From NCBI GenBank assembly GCA_023250155.1, contig JAHFBG010000001.1, forward strand, positions 1-64,000: DNA of 64,000 bases. The letters are read 5' to 3'. Positions 26,624 through 35,810 of the stretch are shown piece by piece (position 1 is the first letter of the stretch; each line of letters starts with the position of its first letter). Source of the stretch: Candidatus Melainabacteria bacterium. GTDB taxonomy: Bacteria; Cyanobacteriota; Vampirovibrionia; 2-02-FULL-35-15. The notes under the pieces were generated by a model, which saw only the letters and a program-made list of their open reading frames with translations, was not told where the DNA came from and did no database searches. Made by a program: the position numbers and the translations under genes.

Positions 26624-27152
26624 TCCTATCAACTTGCTCTAATTTAATCAGAACAGCATTCATCTCTACCATTTGACCATTAGTACAGCTTATATCAGTT
26701 ATGATACCATCCATTGGTGCAACAATTGTTAATTCCATTTTCATTGATTCCATCACAATAAGAGGGACATTAGCCTTTACCTCTGAACCATTTTCTGTAA
26801 GTATTTTTAATATAGTGCCTGGCATTGGAGCCCTTACTACTCCTGATAAATCTTGTTTTTGATGAGGGTTTATATTTTGAATGGCTTTCTTCTTTGTATC
26901 TAGCTCTGTATATTTATAAATATTACCTTTAAGCCAAAGCTCTATATTGCCTTCTTTTATCAAATAATAAAAAGGAGTAATTTCATTTGTCTTTAAGTTT
27001 TTTGCATAACCAGAATTCTTTGAGTCTATATTTAAATAGAGTGAGTGATTGTCATTGTCAAGAAGAACTGAAAAACTATTTTCAGTAGTTTGTTCTATCT
27101 GAGCTACAATCTCTTTTTCTTCATCATTTGATATTAAAGTTATTTTATTCAT
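26595..27152 (-). CDS. Biotin carboxyl carrier subunit of methylcrotonyl-CoA carboxylase
   Basis: A 185-residue protein. Residues 105-175 form a biotinyl domain with ESMKME; Lys138 is the biotinylation site. Residues 1-95 correspond to the linking (BT) domain that in most MccA proteins joins biotin carboxylase to carrier. Here it is a separate gene that starts 4 bases after the biotin carboxylase stop and in another frame, with GGAGG 13 bases before its ATG. It overlaps the HMG-CoA lyase gene. Target of the BirA encoded two genes downstream. Confidence 0.88.
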   Translation of the reverse strand: MNKITLISNDEEKEIVAQIEQTTENSFSVLLDNDNHSLYLNIDSKNSGYAKNLKTNEITPFYYLIKEGNIELWLKGNIYKYTELDTKKKAIQNINPHQKQDLSGVVRAPMPGTILKILTENGSEVKANVPLIVMESMKMELTIVAPMDGIITDISCTNGQMVEMNAVLIKLEQVDRNETTKGEDN

Positions 27153-27156
27153 TTCT

Positions 27157-28665
27157 TTATATCATCCTCCAAGAACCCATCTGTGACCAAGGATTAGATA
27201 CAGTACATGCAGCATCTTTACCATTCACAATCTCTTTGTCCTTCACAACACCATTGTGATTATTGACAAGTAGTGCAGAAATAGCACAAGCTAAATCTTT
27301 ACTTTCTCTCACTTTTACAGAGTCATGCACATCAAACTTCTCTAAAAAATGAGTATCAAGATCTCCACTTCTAAATGCACTGTGATTAATAACATCATAT
27401 AAAAAAGAAACATTAGTAGTAACACCTAAAATTTGATAGTGATTTAAAGCCCAAAGCATTTTTTCTATAGCTGCATTTCTTGATTTTGAATATGTAATTA
27501 ATTTGGCTAGCATAGGATCATAATGAACTGATACGAGTGAGCCTTCTTTAACACCACTGTCCACCCTAATACCAGGGCCATTGGGTTCACGATAGACCTC
27601 TAATACACCTGTAGAAGGTAAAAAATTGTTCTTTGGATCTTCAGCATAAATACGACACTCAATAGCATGTCCATCTTGTTCTATATCACTTTGAATAAGG
27701 GTTAGTTTTTTTCCCATAGCTACTAAGATTTGTGCTTTTACAAGATCTCCATGAATTATAGATTCTGTTACTGGATGCTCAACTTGAAGTCTAGTATTCA
27801 CTTCAAGAAAATAAAAGTTTTTATCTTTGTCTAGAATAAACTCCACTGTTCCTGCATTAACATAGCCAATGGCTTTTCCTGCACGCACTGCTGCTTCTCC
27901 CATTTTTTTCCTAAGTTCAGGAGTAAGTGCAGTCGATGGTGATTCTTCAATTATCTTTTGATGTCGACGCTGAATCGAACACTCTCTTTCAAAAAGATGA
28001 ATTACATTTCCATGATTGTCACCAAATATTTGAAACTCAATGTGTCGTGGATTAACAATATACTTTTCAAGAAAAACACGATTATCTCCAAAAGCATTGT
28101 TGGCTTCTCGTGATGCACTTTCTATAGCATATTCAAGCTCACTTGAACTTTGTACAACACGCATTCCTTTTCCACCACCACCAGCTCGTGCTTTAATTAA
28201 AACAGGATAGCCAATTTTTGAAGCAGCATTTTTTAGCTCTTCAATATTGGTTATATCTCCTGACCAGCCAGGTATAACAGGTACATTTACCTCTGACATG
28301 GCTTTCTTCGCAAGTATTTTATCTCCCATAGATTTAATTACACTTGGAGATGGACCAATAAAAGTTATATTTGCATCAAGACATGCCTGAGCAAACTTTG
28401 AATTCTCAGATAAAAAACCATATCCTGGGTGAATACCATCTACACCCGTACCCCTTGCAATGTCTATAATTTTTTCAATATTTAAATATGTTTCTTTGGG
28501 TGAATTGCCACATAAAGGATAAGCTTCATCTGCATATTCTACATGTAATGATTTTTCATCTGCATCAGAATAAATACAAACAACTCTTATACCCATTTCC
28601 TGTAAGGTCTTAGTAATTCTTACAGCAATTTCACCACGATTTGCAATTAGAACTTTTTGAAACAT
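27157..28665 (-). CDS. Biotin carboxylase subunit of methylcrotonyl-CoA carboxylase
   Basis: A 502-residue ATP-grasp biotin carboxylase: QKVLIANRGEIAVRI start, KARAGGGGKGMR glycine-rich ATP loop, FLEVNTRLQVEHPVTE active-site motif. The C-terminus NPWSQMGSWRMI is what is found in long MccA/LiuD proteins just before the carrier region, which shows that this is the N-terminal two thirds of a split MccA. Its operon partners identify the substrate complex as methylcrotonyl-CoA carboxylase rather than acetyl-CoA carboxylase, although the subunits could in principle be shared. Confidence 0.9.
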   Translation of the reverse strand: MFQKVLIANRGEIAVRITKTLQEMGIRVVCIYSDADEKSLHVEYADEAYPLCGNSPKETYLNIEKIIDIARGTGVDGIHPGYGFLSENSKFAQACLDANITFIGPSPSVIKSMGDKILAKKAMSEVNVPVIPGWSGDITNIEELKNAASKIGYPVLIKARAGGGGKGMRVVQSSSELEYAIESASREANNAFGDNRVFLEKYIVNPRHIEFQIFGDNHGNVIHLFERECSIQRRHQKIIEESPSTALTPELRKKMGEAAVRAGKAIGYVNAGTVEFILDKDKNFYFLEVNTRLQVEHPVTESIIHGDLVKAQILVAMGKKLTLIQSDIEQDGHAIECRIYAEDPKNNFLPSTGVLEVYREPNGPGIRVDSGVKEGSLVSVHYDPMLAKLITYSKSRNAAIEKMLWALNHYQILGVTTNVSFLYDVINHSAFRSGDLDTHFLEKFDVHDSVKVRESKDLACAISALLVNNHNGVVKDKEIVNGKDAACTVSNPWSQMGSWRMI

Positions 28666-28679
28666 ATATCCTTATCATT

Positions 28680-28824
28680 ATGCACTTTAACATTATTATG
28701 AAAAGCTGGCTGTTTAACCGCTCCTCTGTTTTTTTGTTCACTTTGTTCGCTTATACTCCAAAGATTCACAAAAATAACAGATTCGCTGACGCGCCAGCTT
28801 ATAGATTACATCTATAAAGTGCAT
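28680..28824. repeat. Nested palindromic intergenic element
   Basis: Outer arms ATGCACTTTA (28680-28689) and TAAAGTGCAT (28815-28824), then AAGCTGGC/GCCAGCTT (about 28703 and 28793), then CTGTTTTTTTGT/ACAAAAATAACAG form three nested stems over 145 bases. It lies inside the methylcrotonyl-CoA operon, between the biotin carboxylase and the hydratase genes, and may act as a processing or attenuation site. Confidence 0.75.
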
Positions 28825-28845
28825 ATGTTTGCTCCATTATTACAC

Positions 28846-29646
28846 CTAACACTTTTGCTTATCCCCATTTTCTATCACCCAATACGGTTTCCTCTTTTCA
28901 AAAAATGCTTTCATTCCTTCTTGTCCTTCCTTGCTAATACGACGTTCTGCGATAGCACATGCAGCATGCTCTAGCCCTTCATCAAAAGAACTGGATAAAA
29001 TATCTCTAATATGAACCTTACAAAGACTTATTGCTTCAGGTGCATTTTCCAATATAGCTTTTATCCATCCACCTATAGTTTTATCTAATGATTCAGTCTC
29101 AGTAACCACTTCAGATATAAACCCCATTCTTAAAGCTTCTTGTGAACCAAATCTTTCAGCAGTAAGAAAATAACGACGTGCAAATGACACTGGCATTTTT
29201 TCTAAAACAAATGGTGAAATTACAGCAGGTATCAAACCAATCTTTACTTCACTTAAACAAAAAGTTGCCGTCTCAATAGCCACAACCATATCACAAGCAC
29301 TGATCAAACCCACTCCACCACCAAATGCTGCTCCTTGAACTCTACAAATAACAGGTTTTGGGCATTCATGTATTGTTCTTAGCATACAAGAAAGTCTTTT
29401 AGCATCAGCTATATTTTCTTCAAGTGTAAAATTTAACATGGAACTCATCCAGTTCAAATCTGCACCAGCACAAAAAGTTTTTCCTTCACTCGCTAAAACA
29501 ATAACCCTTATACTTTCATTCTTTCCTAAGTCACAAAATATATTTGTCAAACCACTTATCATTTCTTCATTTAATGCATTGTGAACTTCTGGTCTATTCA
29601 GTGTTACAGTTGCAGTTTGGTTTTTGATTTCAGTTTTAATTGACAT
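28846..29646 (-). CDS. Enoyl-CoA hydratase/isomerase family, probable methylglutaconyl-CoA hydratase
   Basis: A 266-residue crotonase-fold enzyme. Oxyanion-hole segments are KTFCAGADLNWM and GAAFGGGVGLISACDMV. By position between MccB and MccA in an operon ending with HMG-CoA lyase, it most likely hydrates 3-methylglutaconyl-CoA to HMG-CoA (LiuC/AUH role). Sequence alone would allow other enoyl-CoA substrates. ATG start; the 46 bases between it and mccB contain a perfect 21-base palindrome. Confidence 0.88.
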   Translation of the reverse strand: MSIKTEIKNQTATVTLNRPEVHNALNEEMISGLTNIFCDLGKNESIRVIVLASEGKTFCAGADLNWMSSMLNFTLEENIADAKRLSCMLRTIHECPKPVICRVQGAAFGGGVGLISACDMVVAIETATFCLSEVKIGLIPAVISPFVLEKMPVSFARRYFLTAERFGSQEALRMGFISEVVTETESLDKTIGGWIKAILENAPEAISLCKVHIRDILSSSFDEGLEHAACAIAERRISKEGQEGMKAFFEKRKPYWVIENGDKQKC

Positions 29647-29665
29647 TTGATCTTCTCCATGTTGA

Positions 29666-29686
29666 GGGCTGGATTAAATCCAGCCC
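29666..29686. repeat. Short perfect palindrome with GTAGGGGC tail
   Basis: GGGCTGGATT-A-AATCCAGCCC is a 10-bp perfect stem, extended as CCCCTAC. The GTAGGGGC core is seen again at 61646-61653 and, inverted, at 41677-41684 within a GTAGG...CCTAC dyad. It is a short dispersed repeat lying between mccB and the hydratase gene. Confidence 0.6.
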
Positions 29687-29692
29687 CTACGG

Positions 29693-31303
29693 TTACATCC
29701 TAAACACTCCATATTTTTGTTCTGAAATTGGCGCATTTAATGATGCTGAAATTCCTAATGCTAATACCGTTCTTGTATCAATAGGGTCAATTATTCCATC
29801 ATCCCACAAACGTGCAGTACTATAATATGCACTTCCTTCCTGATTATATTTTTCTAAAATTGGTTTTTTTAGTTCTTCGTCCTCTTCAAGTGTCATAGGA
29901 GTTTCACCACGTTCTGATTTTTGATCTTTTTTTACTGTTAAGAGAACATTTGCTGCCTGCTCTCCTCCCATAACAGAGATTTTTGCATTAGGCCACATCC
30001 AAAGCATTCTTGGTCCAAACGCTCTGCCACACATGCCATAATTTCCTGCACCATATGAACCACCTATTATTACCGTAAACTTTGGTACAGATGCACACGA
30101 TACAGCATGAACCAGCTTAGCTCCATCTTTTGCAATGCCACCTGATTCAAATTTTTTCCCTACCATAAATCCTGTAATATTTTGAAGAAAAACTAATGGT
30201 ATTTTTCTTTGATTGCATAGCTCAATAAAATGTGTACCTTTAAGTGCACTTTCAGAAAATAAAACACCATTGTTAGCTAAGATACCTACTGAATATCCCC
30301 AGATTCTTGCAAAACCACATACTAATGTTTGTCCGTAAAGTGACTTGAACTCATGGAACTCACTGCCATCTACTATTCTTCCTATTATTTCTCTTACATC
30401 ATAAGGTTTTCTAATATCTTTTTGAATAATTCCATAAATTTCACTTGGGTCGTAAATCGGGTCTTTGGGTGAAATAATATCCATGTCAAATTTTTTCGTA
30501 ATGTTTAAATTTTGAATTATGTTTCTTGTGATTTGAAGAGCATGTTCATCATTTTCAGCATAGTGATCTGTTACTCCAGATGTTCTACAATGAACATCTG
30601 CTCCACCAAGCTCTTCACTAGTGACTACCTCACCAGTAGCAGCTTTTACAAGTGGAGGTCCACCTAAAAAAATAGTTCCTTGATTTTTCACAATAATACT
30701 TTCATCACTCATAGCTGGTACATAAGCACCACCAGCTGTACAAGAACCCATTACTACTGCTATTTGAGAGATGCCTTTAGCTGACATTTGTGCCTGGTTA
30801 TAAAAGATTCTTCCAAAGTGTTCTTTGTCTGGAAATACTTCGGATTGAAGTGGCAGGAAAGCACCACCTGAATCTACAAGATAAATACAGGGTAAATTGT
30901 TTTCACAGGCTATTTCCTGAGCACGTAAATGTTTCTTTACTGTGATTGGATAATATGTTCCACCTTTTACTGTAGCGTCATTTGCTATTATTAAAACTTC
31001 TTTTCCATGCACTACTCCAATCCCTGTAACAATGCCAGCACATGGAGCATCATTTCCATACATATTAAAAGCTGCAAGAGGACTAAGCTCTAAAAAAGGT
31101 GTTCCTGGATCTGTTAGGTGATCAATTCTTTCGCGTGCTAAAAGCTTTCCTCTTTTCTTATGACGTTCTTGTAGATCAGGACCACCACCTTGTTTAATTA
31201 ATTTCATGCATGCTTTAAGTTCATTTACTTCTTCTTGCATAAAAGATTTATTTTCTAAGAAGATAGGATCACTTGGGTTTATATTTGTACTTAAAACATC
31301 CAT
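29693..31303 (-). CDS. mccB: Methylcrotonyl-CoA carboxylase, carboxyltransferase (beta) subunit
   Basis: A 536-residue carboxyltransferase with two crotonase-like halves. Landmarks: [80 protein letters not shown], and [20 protein letters not shown] near the end. These are typical for MccB rather than propionyl-CoA carboxylase. It transfers CO2 from carboxybiotin to 3-methylcrotonyl-CoA. First gene of the minus-strand operon mccB, hydratase, biotin carboxylase, carrier, HMG-CoA lyase, birA. No isovaleryl-CoA dehydrogenase adjoins it. Confidence 0.94.
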   Translation of the reverse strand: MDVLSTNINPSDPIFLENKSFMQEEVNELKACMKLIKQGGGPDLQERHKKRGKLLARERIDHLTDPGTPFLELSPLAAFNMYGNDAPCAGIVTGIGVVHGKEVLIIANDATVKGGTYYPITVKKHLRAQEIACENNLPCIYLVDSGGAFLPLQSEVFPDKEHFGRIFYNQAQMSAKGISQIAVVMGSCTAGGAYVPAMSDESIIVKNQGTIFLGGPPLVKAATGEVVTSEELGGADVHCRTSGVTDHYAENDEHALQITRNIIQNLNITKKFDMDIISPKDPIYDPSEIYGIIQKDIRKPYDVREIIGRIVDGSEFHEFKSLYGQTLVCGFARIWGYSVGILANNGVLFSESALKGTHFIELCNQRKIPLVFLQNITGFMVGKKFESGGIAKDGAKLVHAVSCASVPKFTVIIGGSYGAGNYGMCGRAFGPRMLWMWPNAKISVMGGEQAANVLLTVKKDQKSERGETPMTLEEDEELKKPILEKYNQEGSAYYSTARLWDDGIIDPIDTRTVLALGISASLNAPISEQKYGVFRM

Positions 31304-31429
31304 TAAATTAAGTCTACAAGTCTTTTAGTCTTGTGGTCTACTAGTTTTGTCAACCCGTTATAATCATGTCAAACGATAATACTTTGTCTGATAGTAATTT
31401 GAAAAAACTCATGTTATATTACAAAACAT

Positions 31430-31663
31430 ATGCTTGAAGATTTTAAACCACCAAATAATGAGCAGAGAAAGTATGTGGCTGGATTAGCTGCTATAGCATG
31501 TGTTGGTTGGGCTTCACCTATTTATACCCTCTTTACAGCCTTGCATTTACACATCATAAAATTTTCGTTAGAATATATATTGTTTTTACTTTTCTCAGTC
31601 TGTTCATTTGTGTTTTTCTTTGTAATAGGTTTTAGTATCTTGAGGGCAATAAAAAATGATTAA
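31430..31663 (+). CDS. Small membrane protein, two helices
   Basis: A 77-residue protein with two hydrophobic segments (about residues 15-37 and 45-70) and a basic C-terminal end. TATATT/TACAAA boxes are close upstream. It overlaps by 8 bases the next tiny gene, giving a coupled pair of small membrane proteins. No known family. Confidence 0.5.
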   Translation: MLEDFKPPNNEQRKYVAGLAAIACVGWASPIYTLFTALHLHIIKFSLEYILFLLFSVCSFVFFFVIGFSILRAIKND

Positions 31664-31799
31664 GCAATTATTACTTTATTTTCTTGGATTTTCGCCATTC
31701 TTACTTTTTTTAATTTTTGGATTGTTTATTATTTTACAAGATAGAAAAAGAGAAAAACTTGAAGAAGAAGAAAAGTTAAAAAGCGCAAAATTACATTAA
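31656..31799 (+). CDS. Very small single-pass membrane protein
   Basis: A 47-residue protein starting MIKQLLLYFLGFSPFLLFLI, one strong hydrophobic helix (residues 4-28) followed by a highly charged tail (RKREKLEEEEKLKSAK). The ATG overlaps the stop of the preceding small membrane gene (ATGATTAA), which supports translation by coupling. The build recalls small accessory subunits of membrane complexes, but the family is unknown. It overlaps by 9 bases the convergent CPBP gene. Confidence 0.5.
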   Translation: MIKQLLLYFLGFSPFLLFLIFGLFIILQDRKREKLEEEEKLKSAKLH

Positions 31800-32510
31800 C
31801 TTGATCTTACTCATCACCAGAAAACAAACTATTAAAGTTAAATTATGCACAAAATGTGTGATCATTGATGAAATCAACGATCTTGAAAAATATCTAATGA
31901 GAGTCAAAACAAAGCCATAAAAAATAAACAAACTAAGCAAGACATAAGCAGCATTTACATTCATGAAATGTGACAATCCAAAAAACAAACTTGTAAGTAT
32001 TATTGCCCAAAAGCTATTTAACTTGCTTTGAAAAAATGGGAAAATGAATCCTCTATAAAACACTTCTTCAAAAAGTGGAGCTATCATTGCACAAGTAAAT
32101 AAAAAAAACATTCCTCCTTTTTGTTTAAGAAGATCGCCAGCATAAAACTGATGCGGTGAAAATTTGAAAAGTAAAGGTGCAGTAGCTAATGGCATTAAAA
32201 CTCCAATGGTAAGAGAAATAAAAATTGTTTTTTTTGATGATAGTTTTAAAAATAATCCATCACTTAAAGATTTGTTTTTTCTTTGACAAGTAAAAAAATA
32301 AATTACATAAAAACTTAATGCCATAGCAAGAAAGAAGAAAAACACTGCAAAATAAAAGGATTCAAATAATACAGGAAAAAACTTTTTCAAAGCATTTGGT
32401 AAAAATAAAAGTGAAAAAAGCATTGAAAGCACAATTAAAAACAAGGTTAGAAAAAACTCACCAATTGATAAAAATTGAAATTTGCTTAGTTCGTCTTTTT
32501 TAAAAAGCAT
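31791..32510 (-). CDS. CPBP-family intramembrane metalloprotease (CAAX/Abi type)
   Basis: A 239-residue protein with about seven membrane helices. The CPBP motifs are present: APLFEEVFYRGFIFPFF (EExxxR), then FFGLSHFMNVN (FxxxH), and ITHFVHN in the last helix. Members cleave membrane proteins or prenylated tails, or act in bacteriocin immunity; nothing here decides which. ATG start. Neighbouring small membrane genes converge on it. Confidence 0.8.
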   Translation of the reverse strand: MLFKKDELSKFQFLSIGEFFLTLFLIVLSMLFSLLFLPNALKKFFPVLFESFYFAVFFFFLAMALSFYVIYFFTCQRKNKSLSDGLFLKLSSKKTIFISLTIGVLMPLATAPLLFKFSPHQFYAGDLLKQKGGMFFLFTCAMIAPLFEEVFYRGFIFPFFQSKLNSFWAIILTSLFFGLSHFMNVNAAYVLLSLFIFYGFVLTLIRYFSRSLISSMITHFVHNLTLIVCFLVMSKIKLM

Positions 32511-32581
32511 AGTACTAGCGTAACACTTTAGATATTTTATCTAATTCAGTGGGTATATTTTGAACATAGGATAACCCTGAC

Positions 32582-34339
32582 TTGAAAAATAAATTAAGTG
32601 TATTTTTAATTTTAATAGCAAGTGCTTTTTTACTTGCTATTAGTTCTTTTTGGCCCGTACTAGCCCTAACAAAGCAGTCAGCAATCAACAATAGGATTGA
32701 GCAGCTAGGATTGAGGAATGAGCAGAACAGTCCTAACTCTCAATCCTCAGTCCTCAATCCTAGTTTAGATGGTTCTTCTTTTACCAATTCAATAAACTAT
32801 AAATTTGATAACTCAGATATTACTCTCATACAAGATACAGCTACACAAGATGGTTTTACCATCACTACAACCACAGAAGGTAATAGGACAACAACAACCA
32901 CTGTAACTGCTCCTCATGTTGTTGACACTCCTCCTACCAATAATGTCATCCAGACTCCTCAACCTAATCCACAATTTCAAAGTCCTACACCTCAACCTTT
33001 GCCTCAATGTGGCAACAATTCTACTCCAGGGACAAAATGCATTTTGATTGTGCCACTACCATCACCATCATCTACACCTCCACAAAATCCAACGAGTACA
33101 GGAAGTGGTGTCCCTGCTCCTTATGGTGACGGTCTTCCTGCATCTCCTTCAACCTACTACTGTGGTAATAAAATAGTTCCTGAACCTCCAGAATGTGAGC
33201 CACCTGGTATTAAATGTCCAAATGGGCAAATTTGTACTCAGGATTGTAAGTGTCCAAAAGAAAAACCACCTTGTTTAGAAGCTTGTTTTAGTGCATGTGA
33301 GAAAAGTGGAGCAACCTTCAACGCTGAGGCTTTTAAGGATATGCCTGGTCCTATAGTCGGCAATGGTGTAGATTTTGCCATCTTAATAAATAAATTTCTT
33401 GCAAAATTGAACAATCAAAATTTAACTGAGGATCAATTTAAACTATTATGTAAAAACTCATGTCCATTATATTGCTTTGGACCACCAGGTCAAAATGGCT
33501 TACCTGGATGTGACAACTTTGGTACTTTTCGCCCACCAGGGAGGTTTGCAAAAAATAGTTTAGGGCAAGAACTTGCATTTAAAGGAGCATGTGAAACCGT
33601 TTCTAACTATGGCTCAGAAGGTAATGTTTCAGAATTGATCGAAACAAACATTTTTGGTCCGAATGCAGTATTACCCGGTGATCCACTAAGTCCAATAGAA
33701 GTCATCAAAGATTTACGACCACTTAATGGCCATACACCTCTTCCTGTCACGCTTTATAATACACCCGATGGTAAATTTACTTATGATCCTCTTCCACCAC
33801 CACCACTTAATCCTCCTCCTCTTCCAGGACAAAATGGGGCTCTTTTTTCTACTGCGTGGTTGCAAGAAAATGAGCTTACTGAATTCAATAGACCTCGAGG
33901 TCGTAATGGATCCAAAGATCCATTAGGATGCTATCAATGTAATGTAAAGTTTGTATTTATTCCTGTTAAAATTGGGGACTCAATTAGATGCGAATCGTAT
34001 GGACTTTTACCAACGTTTCTTGGACTTAGTGCTGCTACACATACTTTTGATATTGATGATAAGGCTGTAAAGAACATATCTTCTGATACTACTCCTGCTG
34101 TTAAAGATCTTAAGAAAAACGATAAGCATAATCATATTCTTGCTTTTCACAGACGAATTAATTGTGATAATTACCTTAAAGACCATAAAGCAAGATTTAA
34201 TTGCTCTCTTCAAAATGGCACCTGGCAAGAAGATAATCAAGATACTCCACCACCACAAGGTTCTTCAAACACAGGTAGCTCTAATCCACCAAATCCGCTT
34301 GGCACATGTATTTTCCCTAATAACGGCACAGGACCATAG
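32582..34339 (+). CDS. Secreted Pro/Cys-rich protein, unknown
   Basis: A 585-residue exported protein from a TTG start. Residues 1-31 are a signal peptide (FLILIASAFLLAISSFWPVLA). The mature N-terminus (about 35-60) is encoded by an inverted repeat. Residues 110-185 are Pro/Ser/Thr-rich and probably unstructured, then comes a Cys-rich block (CPNGQICTQDCKC, CLEACFSACEKSG), and a further Pro-rich region with PPPPLNPPPLPG. Clearly an extracellular or surface protein; no enzyme motif seen. The TTG could be replaced by a later start only at the cost of the signal peptide. Confidence 0.6.
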   Translation: MKNKLSVFLILIASAFLLAISSFWPVLALTKQSAINNRIEQLGLRNEQNSPNSQSSVLNPSLDGSSFTNSINYKFDNSDITLIQDTATQDGFTITTTTEGNRTTTTTVTAPHVVDTPPTNNVIQTPQPNPQFQSPTPQPLPQCGNNSTPGTKCILIVPLPSPSSTPPQNPTSTGSGVPAPYGDGLPASPSTYYCGNKIVPEPPECEPPGIKCPNGQICTQDCKCPKEKPPCLEACFSACEKSGATFNAEAFKDMPGPIVGNGVDFAILINKFLAKLNNQNLTEDQFKLLCKNSCPLYCFGPPGQNGLPGCDNFGTFRPPGRFAKNSLGQELAFKGACETVSNYGSEGNVSELIETNIFGPNAVLPGDPLSPIEVIKDLRPLNGHTPLPVTLYNTPDGKFTYDPLPPPPLNPPPLPGQNGALFSTAWLQENELTEFNRPRGRNGSKDPLGCYQCNVKFVFIPVKIGDSIRCESYGLLPTFLGLSAATHTFDIDDKAVKNISSDTTPAVKDLKKNDKHNHILAFHRRINCDNYLKDHKARFNCSLQNGTWQEDNQDTPPPQGSSNTGSSNPPNPLGTCIFPNNGTGP

Positions 34340-34447
34340 GACAAATAGGTCCTCCCCTTAAGGGATATTGTTATCTCAGTTAAATTAATTTAGAAATATT
34401 GAATAGTTGACATACCACAGTGGTAAGAACATTATAGATATTAGCTC

Positions 34448-35044
34448 ATGAGAACAAATATAAAAATAATTTCATTTGGAGTTGTTTGGATTTTAGCAAT
34501 ATGTTTTGGTATGTGGCAATTAATGAAGTATGAAAATATTCCAGGAGAAAGTGGCAAACCTCCAGTTGTTTTTCCTAGTAAATCTTCATTAAAAACTGAA
34601 AAGGGAATACCGACACTAATTATTTTTGCACATCCACACTGCCCCTGTACAAGAGCAACAATAAGCGAACTAGCTCAAATACTAACAAGAAAGAAAGAAG
34701 CTCTTAAAACATATGTAGTATTTTTTAAACACTCGAAATTGTCTAGTAACTGGGTAAAAACAGATATTTGGAATTATGTGGAAAGTATGAAGGATGTAGA
34801 GCTAATAATAGACAAAAAGGGGAAAGAAATGAAAAATTTTAATGTTCTAACTTCTGGACATTCTTTACTTTATGATGAAAATGGAAGGTTAGTTTTTAGT
34901 GGAGGGATTACAAGCTCAAGGGGACATATAGGTAACAATATTGGAAGAAGTACTGTAACTGCTCTTCTCAATCATGAAATTCCTGCCACAATAAAATACA
35001 AGGATAAATATAAGGTTTTTGGTTGTCCATTAGTTAAGAAGTAG
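34448..35044 (+). CDS. RedB-like thioredoxin-fold membrane-anchored protein
   Basis: A 198-residue protein with an N-terminal membrane anchor (residues 7-25) and an outer domain containing HPHCPCTRATISEL. That motif, with a CPC in place of CxxC, is characteristic of the RedB family found near redox and copper genes. The end, KVFGCPL, provides another Cys. The fold is thioredoxin-like (LIIFAHPHC strand, DENGRLVFSGG). Likely an extracytoplasmic redox or metal-handling protein. It is followed by a repeat and then by the flavin reductase/CoA-transferase/MNIO genes on the same strand. Confidence 0.65.
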   Translation: MRTNIKIISFGVVWILAICFGMWQLMKYENIPGESGKPPVVFPSKSSLKTEKGIPTLIIFAHPHCPCTRATISELAQILTRKKEALKTYVVFFKHSKLSSNWVKTDIWNYVESMKDVELIIDKKGKEMKNFNVLTSGHSLLYDENGRLVFSGGITSSRGHIGNNIGRSTVTALLNHEIPATIKYKDKYKVFGCPLVKK

Positions 35045-35048
35045 TTAG

Positions 35049-35162
35049 AAACTAGCGTATAGCGTTTAGCGGATAGAGGGACAAGAACGTAGAACAGTCT
35101 TAATAAGTTCCTTGTTCTCCTAAGCGCTATCCGCTATACGCTAAGTTCTCTACGCTATAATA
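35049..35162 (+). repeat. Promoter-bearing palindromic repeat, copy 1
   Basis: Begins AAACTAGCGTATAGCGTTTAG and ends CTACGCTATAATA; GCGGATAG/CTATCCGC and AGCGTATAGCG/CGCTATACGCT arms pair across the element. It matches 54064-54174 at both ends and in the middle (TGTTCTCCTA). The right end carries a perfect TATAAT (35156-35161), six bases before the GTG of the next gene. Confidence 0.75.
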
Positions 35163-35167
35163 CTCAT

Positions 35168-35803
35168 GTGCAATCTCTAGAAAATAAAATCTCAATTGAT
35201 ACAAAAGAAATTTCATTTCAGGACAGATATAAATTGCTAATAGGATCGATTGTTCCACGACCTATTGGTTTTATTTCTACTATAAGCCCGAATGGCATCT
35301 ACAATGTAGCCCCTTTTAGTTTTTTTAATGGTGTGTGCTCTGAACCCATGACTGTTTTATTTTGTCCTGTAATCCGTGGTTCTGACGGGCAAGAAAAAGA
35401 TACTTTAAAAAATATAAAAGCTACAAATGAGTTTGTAGTAAATATTGTCTCAGAAGATTTTGCAGAAAAGATGAATCAAAGCTCAGCTGAATATCCACCA
35501 GACATAGATGAGTTTAAAGAGTGTGATTTGACCCCCATAAAAGCAAAAATAGTAAAGTCACCACTTGTAAAAGAATCAAAAATAAACATGGAATGTAAGC
35601 TTTTACATTTAGTAGAAATAGGAAATAAACCAGGAGCAGGATCTGTCGTAATAGGAGAAGTGGTTTACGTTCATGTTAGTGAAGATGTTTATAAAGATGG
35701 CAAAATTATCTTAAACAAATTAAAACCAATTGGTAGATTAGGTGGTACAGATTATTGTCGTGTTACAGATATATTTAGTTTGCCCCGTCCTACGATAAAA
35801 TAA
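35168..35803 (+). CDS. Flavin reductase-like domain protein (FMN-binding split barrel)
   Basis: A 211-residue protein of the flavin reductase-like family: YKLLIGSIVPRPIGFISTIS, NVAPFSFFNGVCSEP for FMN binding, then ECKLLHLVEIG and SVVIGEVVYVHV. Members use FMN as cofactor or substrate and often partner with oxygenases. Start is GTG 35168; the ATG two bases earlier is in a frame that stops at once. TATAAT ends six bases before the GTG, so the transcript is probably leaderless. Seven bases separate it from the CoA-transferase gene, suggesting one transcript with the following three genes. Confidence 0.85.
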   Translation: MQSLENKISIDTKEISFQDRYKLLIGSIVPRPIGFISTISPNGIYNVAPFSFFNGVCSEPMTVLFCPVIRGSDGQEKDTLKNIKATNEFVVNIVSEDFAEKMNQSSAEYPPDIDEFKECDLTPIKAKIVKSPLVKESKINMECKLLHLVEIGNKPGAGSVVIGEVVYVHVSEDVYKDGKIILNKLKPIGRLGGTDYCRVTDIFSLPRPTIK

Positions 35804-35810
35804 AGCCATT

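Noticed and set aside
32739..32763. CRISPR-like or phage attachment repeats around the AGGATTGAG units
   Set aside because: Units are short, irregular and inverted, have no spacers of constant length, and no cas, integrase or transposase gene occurs anywhere in the window.
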